A stretch of DNA of 64,000 bases from Candidatus Sulfurimonas baltica (GTDB lineage Bacteria; Campylobacterota; Campylobacteria; Campylobacterales; Sulfurimonadaceae). Below are positions 32,825 through 42,037 of this stretch, piece after piece. A program made the position numbers and the translations under genes. The stretch spans positions 2,294,001 to 2,358,000 of the forward strand of contig NZ_CP054492.1 in assembly GCF_015265455.1 (NCBI RefSeq), read 5' to 3'. Each line of letters starts with the position of its first letter. Position 1 is the first letter of the stretch. A model generated the notes under the pieces. That model saw nothing but the letters and a program-made list of their open reading frames with translations. It was not told the origin of the DNA and ran no database searches.

Positions 32825-32854
32825 TTAATTATAATAACAAAAAATTATAATTAA
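32825..32854 (+). promoter_or_regulatory. trpB promoter overlapped by an 11-bp inverted repeat
   Basis: TTAATTATAAT (32825-32835) and ATTATAATTAA (32844-32854) form a perfect inverted repeat with an 8-bp spacer. The left arm contains the TATAAT -10 (32830-32835), and the right arm runs to the AAGGAA ribosome-binding site. Position suits an operator over the transcription start or a weak RNA hairpin controlling translation. Confidence 0.5.
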
Positions 32855-32866
32855 GGAACTACTTTC

Positions 32867-34084
32867 ATGTCTAAATCTTACCTAGAATCATATCCTGATG
32901 AAAAAGGATACTTTGGAAAATTTGGAGGTTCATATATACCTCCAGTACTTGAACAACCATTTGCTGACATAACAAAAGCATACAAAGAGCTAAAACATTC
33001 TCCTGAATTTATAAATGAATTAAAGTATGTTAGAAAGCACTATCAGGGACGCCCGACACCTATTTCATTTGCTAAAAACCTTACAGAGCTTTGCGGTGGT
33101 GCAAAGATTTACTTAAAAAGAGAAGATTTAAACCATACCGGTGCGCATAAGCTTAACCACTGTATGGCTGAAGTTATTTTGGCAAAACATCTAGGTAAGA
33201 AAAAGGTTATTGCAGAGACTGGAGCTGGTCAGCACGGCGTTGCTCTTGCAACTGCAGCAGCATATTTTGGTTTAGAGTGTGAAATACATATGGGTGAAGT
33301 GGACATAGCTAAAGAGCATCCAAATGTTGTTCGTATGCAAATCTTAGGTGCCAATGTTATACCTGCTACACATGGTTTAAAAACTTTAAAAGAGGCGGTT
33401 GACTCTGCATTTGAGAGTTATGTGCCACAAGCTGACACTGCTATTTACTGTATTGGCTCTGTTGTCGGTCCTCACCCTTTCCCAATGATGGTTAGAGATT
33501 TTCAATCTGTTATAGGCTTTGAATCTAAAGAGCAATTTTTAGAACACGAAGGTAAACTGCCAGACAATGTTATAGCTTGTGTTGGCGGCGGTTCAAATGC
33601 TATGGGTATTTTTGCCGGATTTATTGATGATAAAGAGGTTAATCTAATTGGTGTTGAACCTATGGGTGTTGGTGAAAAACTAGGAGAGCATGCAGCGACT
33701 CTTACTTATGGGACAGAGGGAGTTATGCACGGTTTTAATTCTATTATGCTTAAAGATGAAAGCGGTGAACCTGCACCTGTTTACTCTGTAGGTTCTGGTA
33801 TTGATTACCCGTCTGTCGGTCCAGAACATGCACATCTAATGCAAACAGGAAGAACTAAAGTTGCTCTTTGCAACGACGAAGAAGCTATTGATGCATTTTA
33901 TAAACTTTCGCAACTAGAAGGTATTATCCCTGCACTAGAGTCTGCTCACGCTGTTGGGTATGCCATGAAACTTGCAAAAACTCTTGGCAAAGATAAAACA
34001 ATCCTAATCAACTTAAGTGGCAGAGGCGATAAAGATATAGACTTTGTTGTACAAAACTACCCAATTCCTAACGCAAAATTCTAA
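32867..34084 (+). CDS. trpB: Tryptophan synthase beta chain
   Basis: A 405-residue PLP enzyme joining indole and serine. The PLP lysine is Lys95 in [12 protein letters not shown], the substrate loop is [16 protein letters not shown], the phosphate clamp is [10 protein letters not shown], and the C-terminal SGRGDKD is present. It is a standard TrpB1 type, which needs TrpA for indole channelling. No trpA or other trp gene is adjacent, so the trp genes must be dispersed in this genome. It has its own promoter and ends at a palindromic hairpin. Confidence 0.96.
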   Translation: MSKSYLESYPDEKGYFGKFGGSYIPPVLEQPFADITKAYKELKHSPEFINELKYVRKHYQGRPTPISFAKNLTELCGGAKIYLKREDLNHTGAHKLNHCMAEVILAKHLGKKKVIAETGAGQHGVALATAAAYFGLECEIHMGEVDIAKEHPNVVRMQILGANVIPATHGLKTLKEAVDSAFESYVPQADTAIYCIGSVVGPHPFPMMVRDFQSVIGFESKEQFLEHEGKLPDNVIACVGGGSNAMGIFAGFIDDKEVNLIGVEPMGVGEKLGEHAATLTYGTEGVMHGFNSIMLKDESGEPAPVYSVGSGIDYPSVGPEHAHLMQTGRTKVALCNDEEAIDAFYKLSQLEGIIPALESAHAVGYAMKLAKTLGKDKTILINLSGRGDKDIDFVVQNYPIPNAKF

Positions 34085-34091
34085 TCAATTT

Positions 34092-34126
34092 ATTTCTACA
34101 TGTAGATTAGTTCTACATGTAGAAAT
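34092..34126. terminator. Hairpin from two CTACATGTAG palindromes
   Basis: A perfect 15-bp stem pairs 34092-34106 with 34112-34126, with a 5-nt loop. Each arm contains a full CTACATGTAG palindrome (34096-34105, 34113-34122). It is centred between the convergent trpB and MFS genes and probably terminates both. The layout repeats that at 10931-10955. Confidence 0.6.
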
Positions 34127-34131
34127 ATTCG

Positions 34132-35304
34132 TTACATCTTATTTTCTATTTTTTTTGCATAAACCAAAAGCAGTATCCCTACAAAAACTATAAATGCTGT
34201 CAAATAGAGTGTAGAGTTATAATTTCCAAAGTACTCTATCAAAGCTACACTGTAGAGTGGAGCACCGACTTGTCCTATTCCGTAAGCTGCTGTCATAGAG
34301 CCCATCAAAACCACCGGATTATTCCCTGCAAGCTTGCCGCCTAGATGCATAAAAAGTGCTACAAGTGCAATAAATGTACTGCCATACAAAGCACCACTCA
34401 ACAAGTTAAGATACATATTAGTACTAATTGCAGGTATAAGGATTCCTATAATTTGCAGAGCCATTGCTAGGATAATTATATTTACACTTCCGTAGTTATG
34501 TGCCAATCTCATAAAAATTATAGAGGATGGAATTCCTGCGATTCCAACCATTAGCCAGCCAACACTTCCGTAACCATCCAAACCTTTAAGCGAATTTATT
34601 ATGTCCGGTAAAAATGTCCCTTGTACTACAAAACCGACACCTTCTGTAAAGTAGGCCAATATAAGCAAAATAACATACGGAGTAAATATAGATTTTGAAA
34701 GTTTATGTTTTATAGCCTCTTGTTTTATCTCTTTGTCAAACGACAGAATATACACTGAATAAAAAGATATTATAAAAGCAAACATTGCTAAAGCAAGCCA
34801 CGCATCAGACCAATTACCATCTTTTAATATGTATTGACTTATCAGTTCGCTTATAAGTATCGCAAAGCCAATGCCACTGAAGTGAATCCCCATCGCTTTT
34901 GTTTTATCTTCAAAGTTTAACTTGACCATCACTATAGCACCACCGACTATAAGAACCATAGCAGAACCAAAACCGGCAACGACTCTAGAGAGTAGCCATA
35001 GTGTCTCATCTGTCGTAGTTGCAAGAACAAGAGTTGTAACTACACTAAGAAACATTCCAATTCTAAAGTACTTTACTTTTGCATTTATATCTTTGATAAA
35101 AACAGAAAACACAGCACCGCTTAGATACCCTGTAAAATTAAATGAAGCAAGTATTCCAGCATTGGTAATTGTCAAATAATCTTCAAGCATAAAGGGAAGA
35201 AGTGAGGTGAAAGCAAAACGTGCTACACCAATTCCAACTACTATAGCTAATATACCGGCTAAGAGTATTGCAGCATTATTACTTTTATCAAATAAACTAT
35301 TCAT
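34132..35304 (-). CDS. YbfB/YjiJ family MFS transporter
   Basis: A 390-residue inner membrane protein with twelve predicted helices in two halves. The N-terminal GIGVARFAFTSLLPFMLEDYLT, and GYLSGAVFSVFI match the YbfB/YjiJ branch of the major facilitator superfamily. Features include AGFGSAMVLIVGG in helix 4 and the GSMTAAYGIGQVGAPLYSVALI near helix 11. Substrate is unknown. The gene overlaps the start of its upstream neighbour, the glycosylase, by 8 bp and so is in an operon with it. Confidence 0.82.
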   Translation of the reverse strand: MNSLFDKSNNAAILLAGILAIVVGIGVARFAFTSLLPFMLEDYLTITNAGILASFNFTGYLSGAVFSVFIKDINAKVKYFRIGMFLSVVTTLVLATTTDETLWLLSRVVAGFGSAMVLIVGGAIVMVKLNFEDKTKAMGIHFSGIGFAILISELISQYILKDGNWSDAWLALAMFAFIISFYSVYILSFDKEIKQEAIKHKLSKSIFTPYVILLILAYFTEGVGFVVQGTFLPDIINSLKGLDGYGSVGWLMVGIAGIPSSIIFMRLAHNYGSVNIIILAMALQIIGILIPAISTNMYLNLLSGALYGSTFIALVALFMHLGGKLAGNNPVVLMGSMTAAYGIGQVGAPLYSVALIEYFGNYNSTLYLTAFIVFVGILLLVYAKKIENKM

Positions 35305-35980
35305 AATATTTTTCTTTTAAAAAACATCCCTGAGAATAAGGCTTTTTAGAGTAAAACTCTTTTGAGTGCTTTACAATAAGTGCATGAAATTCCTGATAGA
35401 CTATAACCAACTCTCTCTCATCTTTTATACACTCCCTTAGTGACTCTTGCATCAGTTTTTTTATATCTTTATATTTTGCTTTCTCATTTATAAGACCAAG
35501 CTCTAAAAAAACACGTTTTGTGTAGGCATCTACTTTAAACTCTGGCTTACAATAGCCATATAAAAGTATAGAGTCTGCTGTCTCCTCACCAATTCCAAGC
35601 ACTTTTAAAAGACCTTCTCTACTTGGTGTTTTTCCATTTAAGGCTTCAAAAAAAGAGATAAACTCAAGTATGTATTTCGCTTTTTGATTAAAGTAACCTG
35701 ATGGTTTTATGGCCTCTTTAAACTCCCCTATATCAATCTTTTTTATAGCTTTAGGTGTGAGCGCATTCAACTCATTTAGATTATTAAGAGATTTTACTAC
35801 AGATGTAAAAGTCGTATTTTGAGTTAAGATAGAGCCTAAACATACTTCAAAAATTTCATCTTCATTTCTATTAAAATTGTAATCAGCTGGATGATAGCCA
35901 CCATCATTTATATATGGCCACCAACCCTGAGGACCATAAGCTTCATGTAATATTTCATAAACATTAAAAATTTTATTCAC
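35297..35980 (-). CDS. Endonuclease III-like DNA glycosylase (MagIII-type)
   Basis: A 227-residue helix-hairpin-helix GPD glycosylase. The HhH motif is LLKVLGIGEETADSILLYG (about 110-128), followed by VDAYTKRVF with the catalytic Asp. QNTTFTSVVKSLNNL is the QNT active-site start. The four-Cys iron-sulfur loop of classical Nth is missing; only one Cys remains near the end. That pattern matches MagIII of Helicobacter, which removes 3-methyladenine. It is translationally coupled to the MFS gene. It may therefore protect against alkylation rather than oxidised pyrimidines. Confidence 0.8.
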   Translation of the reverse strand: MNKIFNVYEILHEAYGPQGWWPYINDGGYHPADYNFNRNEDEIFEVCLGSILTQNTTFTSVVKSLNNLNELNALTPKAIKKIDIGEFKEAIKPSGYFNQKAKYILEFISFFEALNGKTPSREGLLKVLGIGEETADSILLYGYCKPEFKVDAYTKRVFLELGLINEKAKYKDIKKLMQESLRECIKDERELVIVYQEFHALIVKHSKEFYSKKPYSQGCFLKEKYYE

Positions 35981-36159
35981 TATTTTTCTTTCTCACTATT
36001 TTTTTCTCTCTTTTCATTTTTTATACAGTCAAAATGAAGCCTAAATATAAAAAAGTATAACTAAAATAATATTTACATATATTCAAAATATTGCTTGTAG
36101 TAACGTAACTTAGTTATTATCTATTTTTGGATAATATATCATAAATTATGGAGAAACAC

Positions 36160-36462
36160 ATGTCTAAAATAAAAAAATGCAACTCACTCGAAGAGGTTAG
36201 ACAAGAGATAGATATACTTGACGACAAGATTGTTGAACTTATATCTGATAGAAGCCATCTTGTTCGCCAAGCAGCAAAGTTTAAAAATAGTGTAGAAGAG
36301 GTAAAAGCTGAAGATAGAATAGATTTTATTTTACAAAAAGTCCGTCATGCTGCAATTCAAGCAGATGTCTCTCCAAATATGGTATCAGAACTTTTCAAAA
36401 TAATGATTGATGAAATGGTAGAAACTGAAATATCAGAGTTTAGAAATTCGGAAATATTTTAA
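36160..36462 (+). CDS. Chorismate mutase (AroQ type)
   Basis: A 100-residue all-helical AroQ domain converting chorismate to prephenate for Phe and Tyr. EEVRQEIDILDDKIVELISDRSHLVRQAAKFK carries the conserved Arg, Asp and Arg residues; a later Lys-rich segment (KAEDRIDFILQKVRHAA) and the DEMVETE helix complete the site. I chose the ATG at 36160 because GGAG at 36150-36153 is a good Shine-Dalgarno, whereas an in-frame ATG at 36148 overlaps that sequence. No fused prephenate dehydratase is present, so the domain is stand-alone here. It is divergent from the glycosylase. Confidence 0.88.
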   Translation: MSKIKKCNSLEEVRQEIDILDDKIVELISDRSHLVRQAAKFKNSVEEVKAEDRIDFILQKVRHAAIQADVSPNMVSELFKIMIDEMVETEISEFRNSEIF

Positions 36463-36531
36463 CTTTACTTCAATTTTATATTGTGGGTCAGTAAATACTT
36501 AATTAGGTAGATTTATTGGGCAAAAAAATAG

Positions 36532-36548
36532 TCCCTGAAACTCAGGGA
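36532..36548 (-). terminator. Terminator of the S10-spc-infA operon
   Basis: TCCCTGA (36532-36538) and TCAGGGA (36542-36548) form a 7-bp GC-containing stem with a 3-nt loop, 5 bp past the infA stop. On the minus strand it is followed by CTATTTTTTT, a clear T tract. This is a textbook intrinsic terminator for the long ribosomal operon. Confidence 0.85.
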
Positions 36549-36553
36549 ATCTA

Positions 36554-36772
36554 TTATTTGTATCTATAGGTGATACGACCTTTATCAAGTGAGTAAGGCG
36601 TTAGTTCAAGTTTTACTTTGTCACCTGGAAGTATTTTAATATAGTGCATACGCATTTTTCCTGCGATATGACATAGAATAATATGTCCATTTTCTAATTC
36701 AACACGAAATGTTGCGTTAGGCAAAGCTTCTATAATTTTGCCATCTACTTCGATAACATCTGATTTAGCCAT
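36554..36772 (-). CDS. infA: Translation initiation factor IF-1
   Basis: A 72-residue OB-fold protein that fills the 30S A site during initiation. It starts [26 protein letters not shown] and ends KGRITYRYK, normal family landmarks; [19 protein letters not shown] is the rRNA-contact face. It lies 21 bp after map, and is the last gene before the operon terminator. In Helicobacter-type gene order rpmJ follows directly; here rpmJ is 14 kb to the left. Confidence 0.97.
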   Translation of the reverse strand: MAKSDVIEVDGKIIEALPNATFRVELENGHIILCHIAGKMRMHYIKILPGDKVKLELTPYSLDKGRITYRYK

Positions 36773-36793
36773 TTATAAGTCCTTCAAACTTCT

Positions 36794-37552
36794 CTAAGCG
36801 AGAGATAAAATTTCAGCTTTACCGTTGACAACTGCAACAGTATGCTCATAGTGTGAGCCGTGTAAATCATCGGCACTAACAACATCCCACTTATTATCCA
36901 AGATAATAGGTTTAGAATCTTTTTGACATATCATAGGCTCCAGACAAAAAACCATTCCGTTTTTAATCTTTGGGCCAGCATTTGGATTTTTACCATCAAG
37001 GTAGTTTGGAATTTCAGGCTCTTCATGAGGCTTTTTACCGATACCATGACCACAAAAGTTGTAAAGTGGAACAAACCCTCTTGATCGAATAGAGTTCTCT
37101 AAAATTGCTGAAAGCTCTTTGAAGCGCATACCTACTTTTATAGCAGATATAGCTTCATAAAGAGTATCTTTCGCGCAAGCGATTAGTTCTTCATCTTTAG
37201 CACTAACTTTACCAACTCCAACTGTTATAGCTGCATCACCGAACCAGCCATCTAATTCAGTACCAATATCATAACCAATTACATCACCCTCTTGGAGTTT
37301 GTAATCTGTCGGGATACCGTGAATAATAACTTGATTTAATGAGCAGCAAACTGAATTGGGAAAGCCGTAGAGACCTTTAAAAGATGGCTTTGCGCCATGA
37401 GAGAGGATAAACTCCTCAGCCATAGCATCAAGCTCTTTTAAAGATACACCTACTTTTGTGTTTTGTCTTAGTAATTCTAAAGCACCGCCAACAATTTTGT
37501 TAGCAGCACGAAGTTTCTCAATCTCTTGAGGTTTTCTAAGGGCGATGGCCAT
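36794..37552 (-). CDS. map: Methionine aminopeptidase, type I
   Basis: A 252-residue pita-bread metallopeptidase trimming the initiator Met. Metal ligands are in GYDIGTELDGWFGDAAIT (two Asp), CGHGIGKKPHEEPEIP (His) and the two Glu in CLEPMICQ and HYEHTVAV. Length is typical of type Ia without zinc-finger extension. It starts 3 bp after the secY stop and precedes infA, so new proteins, secretion channel and N-terminal processing are co-expressed. Confidence 0.96.
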   Translation of the reverse strand: MAIALRKPQEIEKLRAANKIVGGALELLRQNTKVGVSLKELDAMAEEFILSHGAKPSFKGLYGFPNSVCCSLNQVIIHGIPTDYKLQEGDVIGYDIGTELDGWFGDAAITVGVGKVSAKDEELIACAKDTLYEAISAIKVGMRFKELSAILENSIRSRGFVPLYNFCGHGIGKKPHEEPEIPNYLDGKNPNAGPKIKNGMVFCLEPMICQKDSKPIILDNKWDVVSADDLHGSHYEHTVAVVNGKAEILSLA

Positions 37553-37555
37553 TAT

Positions 37556-38818
37556 TTAAAGTCCAACTGCACTTAGTGTCTCATATTTACTCATGTAAAC
37601 TTGAGCCTCAATTTTTCTCATTGTGTCCAATGCCACCTGAACAACGATTAAAACCGCTGTTCCACCAAAAAAGAATGGTACACCCATCCCTTTAATAATC
37701 ATAAATGGCAGAGTTGCAACAAGTCCAAGGTAAAGAGCACCCGTAAAAGTCAAATCACCAGCAGTCTTGTTTAAAAACTCTTTAGTTGCTTCACCAGTAC
37801 GAATACCAGGAATGAAACCACCCTGCTTTTTTAGATTATCTGCAATATCTTTTGCATTGAATGTTATTGATGCATAAAAGAATGCAAAGAAAACAACAAA
37901 TACAAATGTCAAAAAGTTAAAGAAATAACTGTTTGGATTTAGATAATCAGCAATAGCAACAATAGTAGGGTTTGCACTACTTGATAAAACTGTCATAGGA
38001 AACATTAATATAGCAGAAGCAAAGATAACCGGTATAACACCAGCTAAGTTAACTTTGATAGGAATGTAATTCATAACTCTTTTATTCTGGTTTTGCATCA
38101 TAACTTTTTTAGCATACGTAATAGGTACGCGACGCTCACCAAGTTCAACATAGATAATTACAGCTACAGTTCCAAATATAAGAGCAAGAATTGCAATTAC
38201 AGTTAAGAAGCTCATAGCCCCCGTATTTACCATTGTGATTGTTTGACCTATCGCACTTGGAATAGCTGAAACTATACCAGCAAAAATAATTAGTGATATA
38301 CCGTTACCGATGCCACTTTGTGTAATCTGCTCACCTATCCACATCAACAACATTGTTCCCGCAAGCATTGAAACAGCAGAAAGTATTATAAACGTGTTAT
38401 GATCAGCAAGAATTGCACTATTTCCATTTGGTCCAGTTAAACTTTGAAGTCCCACACTAATACCGATTGCTTGGATTATTGTAATTACAATTGTTGCATA
38501 ACGTATAATTTGCATATACTTAACCATTCCGTCACGCTCTTTTTTCATTTGACCTAAAGGTGCAAAAGTTGCAGCCAAAAGTTCCATGATAATAGATGCT
38601 GTGATGTAAGGCATAATTCCAAGTGCAATAATTGACATACGCTCAACAGCATTACCGCTAAACATATTAAATAATCCTAGTGCATCAGATTGGTGTGAAT
38701 CGAAGAATGAAGCTATGACAGCAGTATCAACGCCTGGAACTGGCACGTATGCCAGTAGACGATAGATAAATAAAAACCCGATAGTAATAAATATTTTATT
38801 AACTAGATTTTTATTCAC
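37556..38818 (-). CDS. secY: Preprotein translocase subunit SecY
   Basis: A 420-residue ten-helix channel protein. VYRLLAYVPVPGVD-type start, the plug region SGNAVERMSIIALGIMPYITASII (helix 2), and the cytoplasmic loops ERRVPITYAKK and FIPGIRTGEATKEFLN, which bind SecA and the ribosome, are all present. Together with SecE and SecG (elsewhere) it forms the Sec translocon. It follows rplO by 2 bp. No adk gene lies between secY and map, unlike many Gram-positive genomes. Confidence 0.97.
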   Translation of the reverse strand: MNKNLVNKIFITIGFLFIYRLLAYVPVPGVDTAVIASFFDSHQSDALGLFNMFSGNAVERMSIIALGIMPYITASIIMELLAATFAPLGQMKKERDGMVKYMQIIRYATIVITIIQAIGISVGLQSLTGPNGNSAILADHNTFIILSAVSMLAGTMLLMWIGEQITQSGIGNGISLIIFAGIVSAIPSAIGQTITMVNTGAMSFLTVIAILALIFGTVAVIIYVELGERRVPITYAKKVMMQNQNKRVMNYIPIKVNLAGVIPVIFASAILMFPMTVLSSSANPTIVAIADYLNPNSYFFNFLTFVFVVFFAFFYASITFNAKDIADNLKKQGGFIPGIRTGEATKEFLNKTAGDLTFTGALYLGLVATLPFMIIKGMGVPFFFGGTAVLIVVQVALDTMRKIEAQVYMSKYETLSAVGL

Positions 38819-38820
38819 GA

Positions 38821-39219
38821 CTATTTACCTGTAGTAGTAACGTTGTCGTCTTTAATTTTTGATGCTAAATCTTTAGCAGATGCACCAACTAACTTAACTT
38901 TAGTTACAGAAGCACTAAGTTTATGAACACTACGGATTGATTCCATTGTGATTTCAGCTAACTCAGCAACTACTGTGATTTTCTCTACATTAACTACATG
39001 TGGCTTTACAACACGAGAAGTAAATCCAATTTTAGGAAGTCTTCTTCCAAGTGGTTGTTGTCCACCCTCGAAGTTTCTTTTTCTACTGTAACCAGTACGA
39101 GATTTTTGACCTTTATTACCTCTTCCGGCAGTTTTACCTGTTCCAGAAGCATGTCCACGACCTACACGTTTACGATTCTTTGTAGAACCTTCTGCAGGAG
39201 TTAAATTTTCAATTCCCAT
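38821..39219 (-). CDS. rplO: 50S ribosomal protein L15
   Basis: L15 of 132 residues, starting [22 protein letters not shown]; the Gly/Arg-rich extension [18 protein letters not shown] threads into 23S rRNA. The ATG at 39222 is one codon earlier; I prefer 39219 since it leaves 7 nt to AGG of AAAGGATAG. rpsE is immediately upstream; no rpmD (L30) lies between them, as usual in Campylobacterota. The C-terminus is shorter than in E. coli. Confidence 0.96.
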   Translation of the reverse strand: MGIENLTPAEGSTKNRKRVGRGHASGTGKTAGRGNKGQKSRTGYSRKRNFEGGQQPLGRRLPKIGFTSRVVKPHVVNVEKITVVAELAEITMESIRSVHKLSASVTKVKLVGASAKDLASKIKDDNVTTTGK

Positions 39220-39222
39220 CAT

Positions 39223-39663
39223 CTATCCTTTCAAGCGACCTAGTGCTTCGACTGTAGCGCGCACTAGTGTACCTGGATTATTTGAGCCAATTGACTTTGT
39301 AAGTACATCTTTAATACCTGCAAGTTCAAGAACGTGACGAGTAGCTCCACCCGCAATTACACCTGTACCTTCTGATGCAGGCTTTAATAAAATGCGACTA
39401 GCATTGTATTTATGCTCAATATCATGTGCAATTGTAGTACCTTTGATACTAACTTTAGAGATGTTTTTAAATGCATTATCTACCGCTTTTTTTATAGCAT
39501 CTGGAACTTCTTTCGCTTTTCCAGCACCATAACCGATAGTACCTTTTTTATCACCAACAACTACAAGAGCAGTAAAACGAAAACGACGTCCACCTTTTAC
39601 AACTTTTGTAACACGACCTATGTTTACAATTGATTCTTCAAAATCTTCTCTATTGATTTCCAT
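39223..39663 (-). CDS. rpsE: 30S ribosomal protein S5
   Basis: A 146-residue S5, involved in decoding fidelity at the mRNA entry. The S5 N-terminal double-stranded RNA-binding fold is [26 protein letters not shown]; the C-terminal domain has [22 protein letters not shown] and ends [11 protein letters not shown]-like. Its stop codon is directly followed by the rplO start, implying tight coupling. Length is shorter than E. coli S5 (167), mostly at the ends. Confidence 0.97.
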   Translation of the reverse strand: MEINREDFEESIVNIGRVTKVVKGGRRFRFTALVVVGDKKGTIGYGAGKAKEVPDAIKKAVDNAFKNISKVSIKGTTIAHDIEHKYNASRILLKPASEGTGVIAGGATRHVLELAGIKDVLTKSIGSNNPGTLVRATVEALGRLKG

Positions 39664-39672
39664 ACTTAACCC

Positions 39673-40029
39673 CTAGAACTTAATTTCGTTTGCACGAAGT
39701 GCGTCACCAAATGCAGCTATAACACCGTGGTATTGGTAACCATTACGATCAAATACAATTTCAGAAATTTTAGCAGCTTTTAGTGTAGCAGCGAATGCTT
39801 CACCAAGTGCAGCAGCACCTTCTTTATTTGACTTTTGACTTATTGCTTTTGAGTTAAGCGCAGCTAATGTTGTAGCTGTAGAATCATCAATAGCTTGAAC
39901 ACTCAAATAACGATTTGAACGAAATACAGAAACACGAGGAAGTGAAGCACAACCAGATATTTTTGCACGAATACGAAGCTTACGCTTTAAACGATTAGCT
40001 ATTTTGCTTTTTAATACTTTTGCTTTCAA
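39673..40029 (-). CDS. rplR: 50S ribosomal protein L18
   Basis: A 118-residue 5S rRNA-binding protein of the central protuberance. The basic N-terminus ([14 protein letters not shown]) contacts 5S rRNA, and the conserved fold has [18 protein letters not shown] and [20 protein letters not shown]. It lies 14 bp after rplF and 9 bp before rpsE. Confidence 0.97.
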   Translation of the reverse strand: MKAKVLKSKIANRLKRKLRIRAKISGCASLPRVSVFRSNRYLSVQAIDDSTATTLAALNSKAISQKSNKEGAAALGEAFAATLKAAKISEIVFDRNGYQYHGVIAAFGDALRANEIKF

Positions 40030-40043
40030 TTTATACCCCTCCC

Positions 40044-40580
40044 TTATTTCTTAGAAGTTTTACCGGCTTTACGCACGATATGCTCTTCAACGTATTTAAC
40101 ACCTTTACCTTTGTAAGGCTCTGGTGGACGGAATGATCTAACTTCTGCAGCAACTTGACCAAGAACTTGCTTGTCATGCCCCTTAAGAGTAATAACATTC
40201 TTCTCAACGCTTGCTTCTATACCTTCTGGTAAGTCATAATTAATATCATGAGAAAAACCAAGTTGAAGATTAAGAACCTTGCCAGAAACTGCAGCACGGT
40301 AACCAACACCATTAATCTCTAATTGCTTAGTGTAACCAGTAGATAAACCAGTAACAATATTTGCAGCTAAAGCACGATAAGTTCCCCAAAAGGCTCTATG
40401 AGCTTTTAAATCTGATTTTGTAGCAAAAGTAAGAACGTTTCCATCTATTGCGAAGTCAACATTTCCTTTTGTATCTAAATCAACACTATTTTTGCCTTTA
40501 GCAAAAGTTATAACATTTTCATTTGAACTAACTTTGATGTCAGCTGCAAACTCTACAGGTAATTTTCCAATTCTTGACAT
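40044..40580 (-). CDS. rplF: 50S ribosomal protein L6
   Basis: A 178-residue protein with two homologous L6 domains, near the sarcin-ricin loop and factor-binding site. It starts [14 protein letters not shown]; the second domain carries [31 protein letters not shown], the conserved L6 signature. The tail [14 protein letters not shown] is basic. It follows rpsH by 9 bp. Confidence 0.98.
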   Translation of the reverse strand: MSRIGKLPVEFAADIKVSSNENVITFAKGKNSVDLDTKGNVDFAIDGNVLTFATKSDLKAHRAFWGTYRALAANIVTGLSTGYTKQLEINGVGYRAAVSGKVLNLQLGFSHDINYDLPEGIEASVEKNVITLKGHDKQVLGQVAAEVRSFRPPEPYKGKGVKYVEEHIVRKAGKTSKK

Positions 40581-40589
40581 GTTATCTCC

Positions 40590-40988
40590 CTACCAAATCG
40601 TACACATAACTTCGCCACCAATGCCAAGCTCATAAGCTTTGTCATTTGGTAATACGCCGTGTGATGTACTAACAATAATAGTTCCGTAACCATTTTTGAA
40701 ACGTTTGATCTCTTCTTTACCTTTGTAGACACGTCTACCAGGCTTAGAAACTCTTTTCATTTCATTAATTACAGTTTTCTCATTTTCATCGTACTTAAGT
40801 ACAACTTTGATAGTTTTCTTAACGCCATCTTCGATAACATTACAACTCTCAATATAACCTTTGTCTACTAAGATATTTGCCATTGCTTCAACACTCTTAG
40901 AGTGTACTAAAGTAGTAACAGGTAATCTTCTCATACCAGCATTACGAACACGAGTTAACGCATCCGATACTAAATCATTAATTGCCAT
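40590..40988 (-). CDS. rpsH: 30S ribosomal protein S8
   Basis: A 132-residue 16S rRNA helix 21 binder. It starts [18 protein letters not shown] and ends with the S8 signature [32 protein letters not shown]. In E. coli S8 represses the spc operon by binding the rplE mRNA region; here the spacer just upstream (40989-41071) contains hairpins that might play a comparable role. Confidence 0.98.
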   Translation of the reverse strand: MAINDLVSDALTRVRNAGMRRLPVTTLVHSKSVEAMANILVDKGYIESCNVIEDGVKKTIKVVLKYDENEKTVINEMKRVSKPGRRVYKGKEEIKRFKNGYGTIIVSTSHGVLPNDKAYELGIGGEVMCTIW

Positions 40989-41071
40989 TTATTTTCCTTG
41001 ACTTTGTAATTACTATAGCTTTCGCTAAAGTAAAAACTAATAATTAGAAGTTTCCACTTGAAAGGCAGTGC
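40989..41071 (-). promoter_or_regulatory. Structured spacer between rpsN and rpsH
   Basis: This 83-bp gap is the longest within an otherwise compact operon. On the minus strand it can form a hairpin closed by CTTG/CAAG with an inner GGCA-C-TGCC, and another, ACTTTAGC-GAAA-GCTATAGT, with a GNRA tetraloop and one mismatch. It may be an RNA processing or regulatory site. No promoter is convincing. Confidence 0.4.
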
Positions 41072-41257
41072 CTACCAAGAAGACTTTCTAACACCTGGGA
41101 TTAATCCCTCGTTTGCCATTTTTCTAAAACACACACGGCAGATGCCGAAGTCACGAAGAACAGAGTGTGGACGACCACAAACCTGACATCTTGTGTAACC
41201 ACGAACTTTAAACTTTGGAGTTTTTGCCGCTTTTGCAATCATAGATTTCTTAGCCAT
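41072..41257 (-). CDS. rpsN: 30S ribosomal protein S14, zinc type
   Basis: A 61-residue S14 of the short zinc-binding (type Z) form. Cys24, Cys27, Cys40 and Cys43 (TRCQVCGRP and GICRVCFRK) bind zinc. It ends [11 protein letters not shown], the normal C-terminus. It overlaps the end of rplE by one base (TAATG-type junction), so the two are translationally coupled. Confidence 0.97.
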   Translation of the reverse strand: MAKKSMIAKAAKTPKFKVRGYTRCQVCGRPHSVLRDFGICRVCFRKMANEGLIPGVRKSSW

Positions 41258-41802
41258 TAGTTGCTCCCTTTACTAAAAGGCATACCCATTTTCTCTAAAA
41301 GAGCAAATCCTGCCTTATCTGAATCAGCAGTTGTAACAACTGTGATATTCATACCATGAATTTGCATGATTGAATCATAATTAACTTCCGTGAAAATAAG
41401 TTGCTCTTGTAGTCCAAAGTTGTAGTTACCACGACCATCAAAACCATTTCTTGGAACACCACGGAAATCTTTAACACGAGGAAGTGCTATAGAAACTAGA
41501 CGATCCAAAAAGTTGTACATGTTTTCACCACGAAGTGTAACACGGATACCAACTGGCATACCTTCACGAACTTTAAAACCAGCAACTGATTTTTTAGCTA
41601 TTACAGTAGTTGCTTTTTGACCAGCAATCTTAGTAATAGTATCTTCAATGTTTTGAATAAGCTTGTTATCTTTCATAGCAAAACCAGCACCAACAGAGAT
41701 AATAATTTTATCTACCTGAGGAGTTTGCATAGGATTTTTAATTCCTAAGTCTGCTTGTAATTCAGATTTTAAACCTAAATATTTTTCTTTTAAACGAGCC
41801 AT
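41257..41802 (-). CDS. rplE: 50S ribosomal protein L5
   Basis: A 181-residue 5S rRNA-binding protein that bridges to S13 and the P-site tRNA. Landmarks are [15 protein letters not shown], the loop [23 protein letters not shown], and [26 protein letters not shown]. It lies 4 bp after rplX. Length matches bacterial L5 (179-185). Confidence 0.98.
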   Translation of the reverse strand: MARLKEKYLGLKSELQADLGIKNPMQTPQVDKIIISVGAGFAMKDNKLIQNIEDTITKIAGQKATTVIAKKSVAGFKVREGMPVGIRVTLRGENMYNFLDRLVSIALPRVKDFRGVPRNGFDGRGNYNFGLQEQLIFTEVNYDSIMQIHGMNITVVTTADSDKAGFALLEKMGMPFSKGSN

Positions 41803-41806
41803 CTAC

Positions 41807-42037
41807 TTATGCCTCCACTTTACGAACATTTGAAACATCTATAGGCATCTCTTTATTGATATGTCCACCTTTAGTGTTCTCTTCAGTTGGTTTGATAGCT
41901 TTCTTAGCAACTTTACAACCCTCTACTATTACCTTGTTTTTCTTAGGTAATACTTCAAGTACAGTAGCTTTAGTTCCGCGATCATCACCAGCGATAATTT
42001 CTACAGTATCGCCTTTTTTGAAATTAAACTTTGCCAT
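41807..42037 (-). CDS. rplX: 50S ribosomal protein L24
   Basis: A 76-residue KOW-domain protein that starts large-subunit assembly. The KOW motif is [28 protein letters not shown], and the loop [32 protein letters not shown] fits L24. It is shorter than E. coli L24 (104), typical of Campylobacterota. Its start overlaps the rplN stop by one base. Confidence 0.97.
   Translation of the reverse strand: MAKFNFKKGDTVEIIAGDDRGTKATVLEVLPKKNKVIVEGCKVAKKAIKPTEENTKGGHINKEMPIDVSNVRKVEA

Noticed and set aside
36463-36531. tRNA or small RNA gene in the gap after chorismate mutase
   Set aside because: No cloverleaf or CCA end; the gap is explained by the infA terminator and its T tract.
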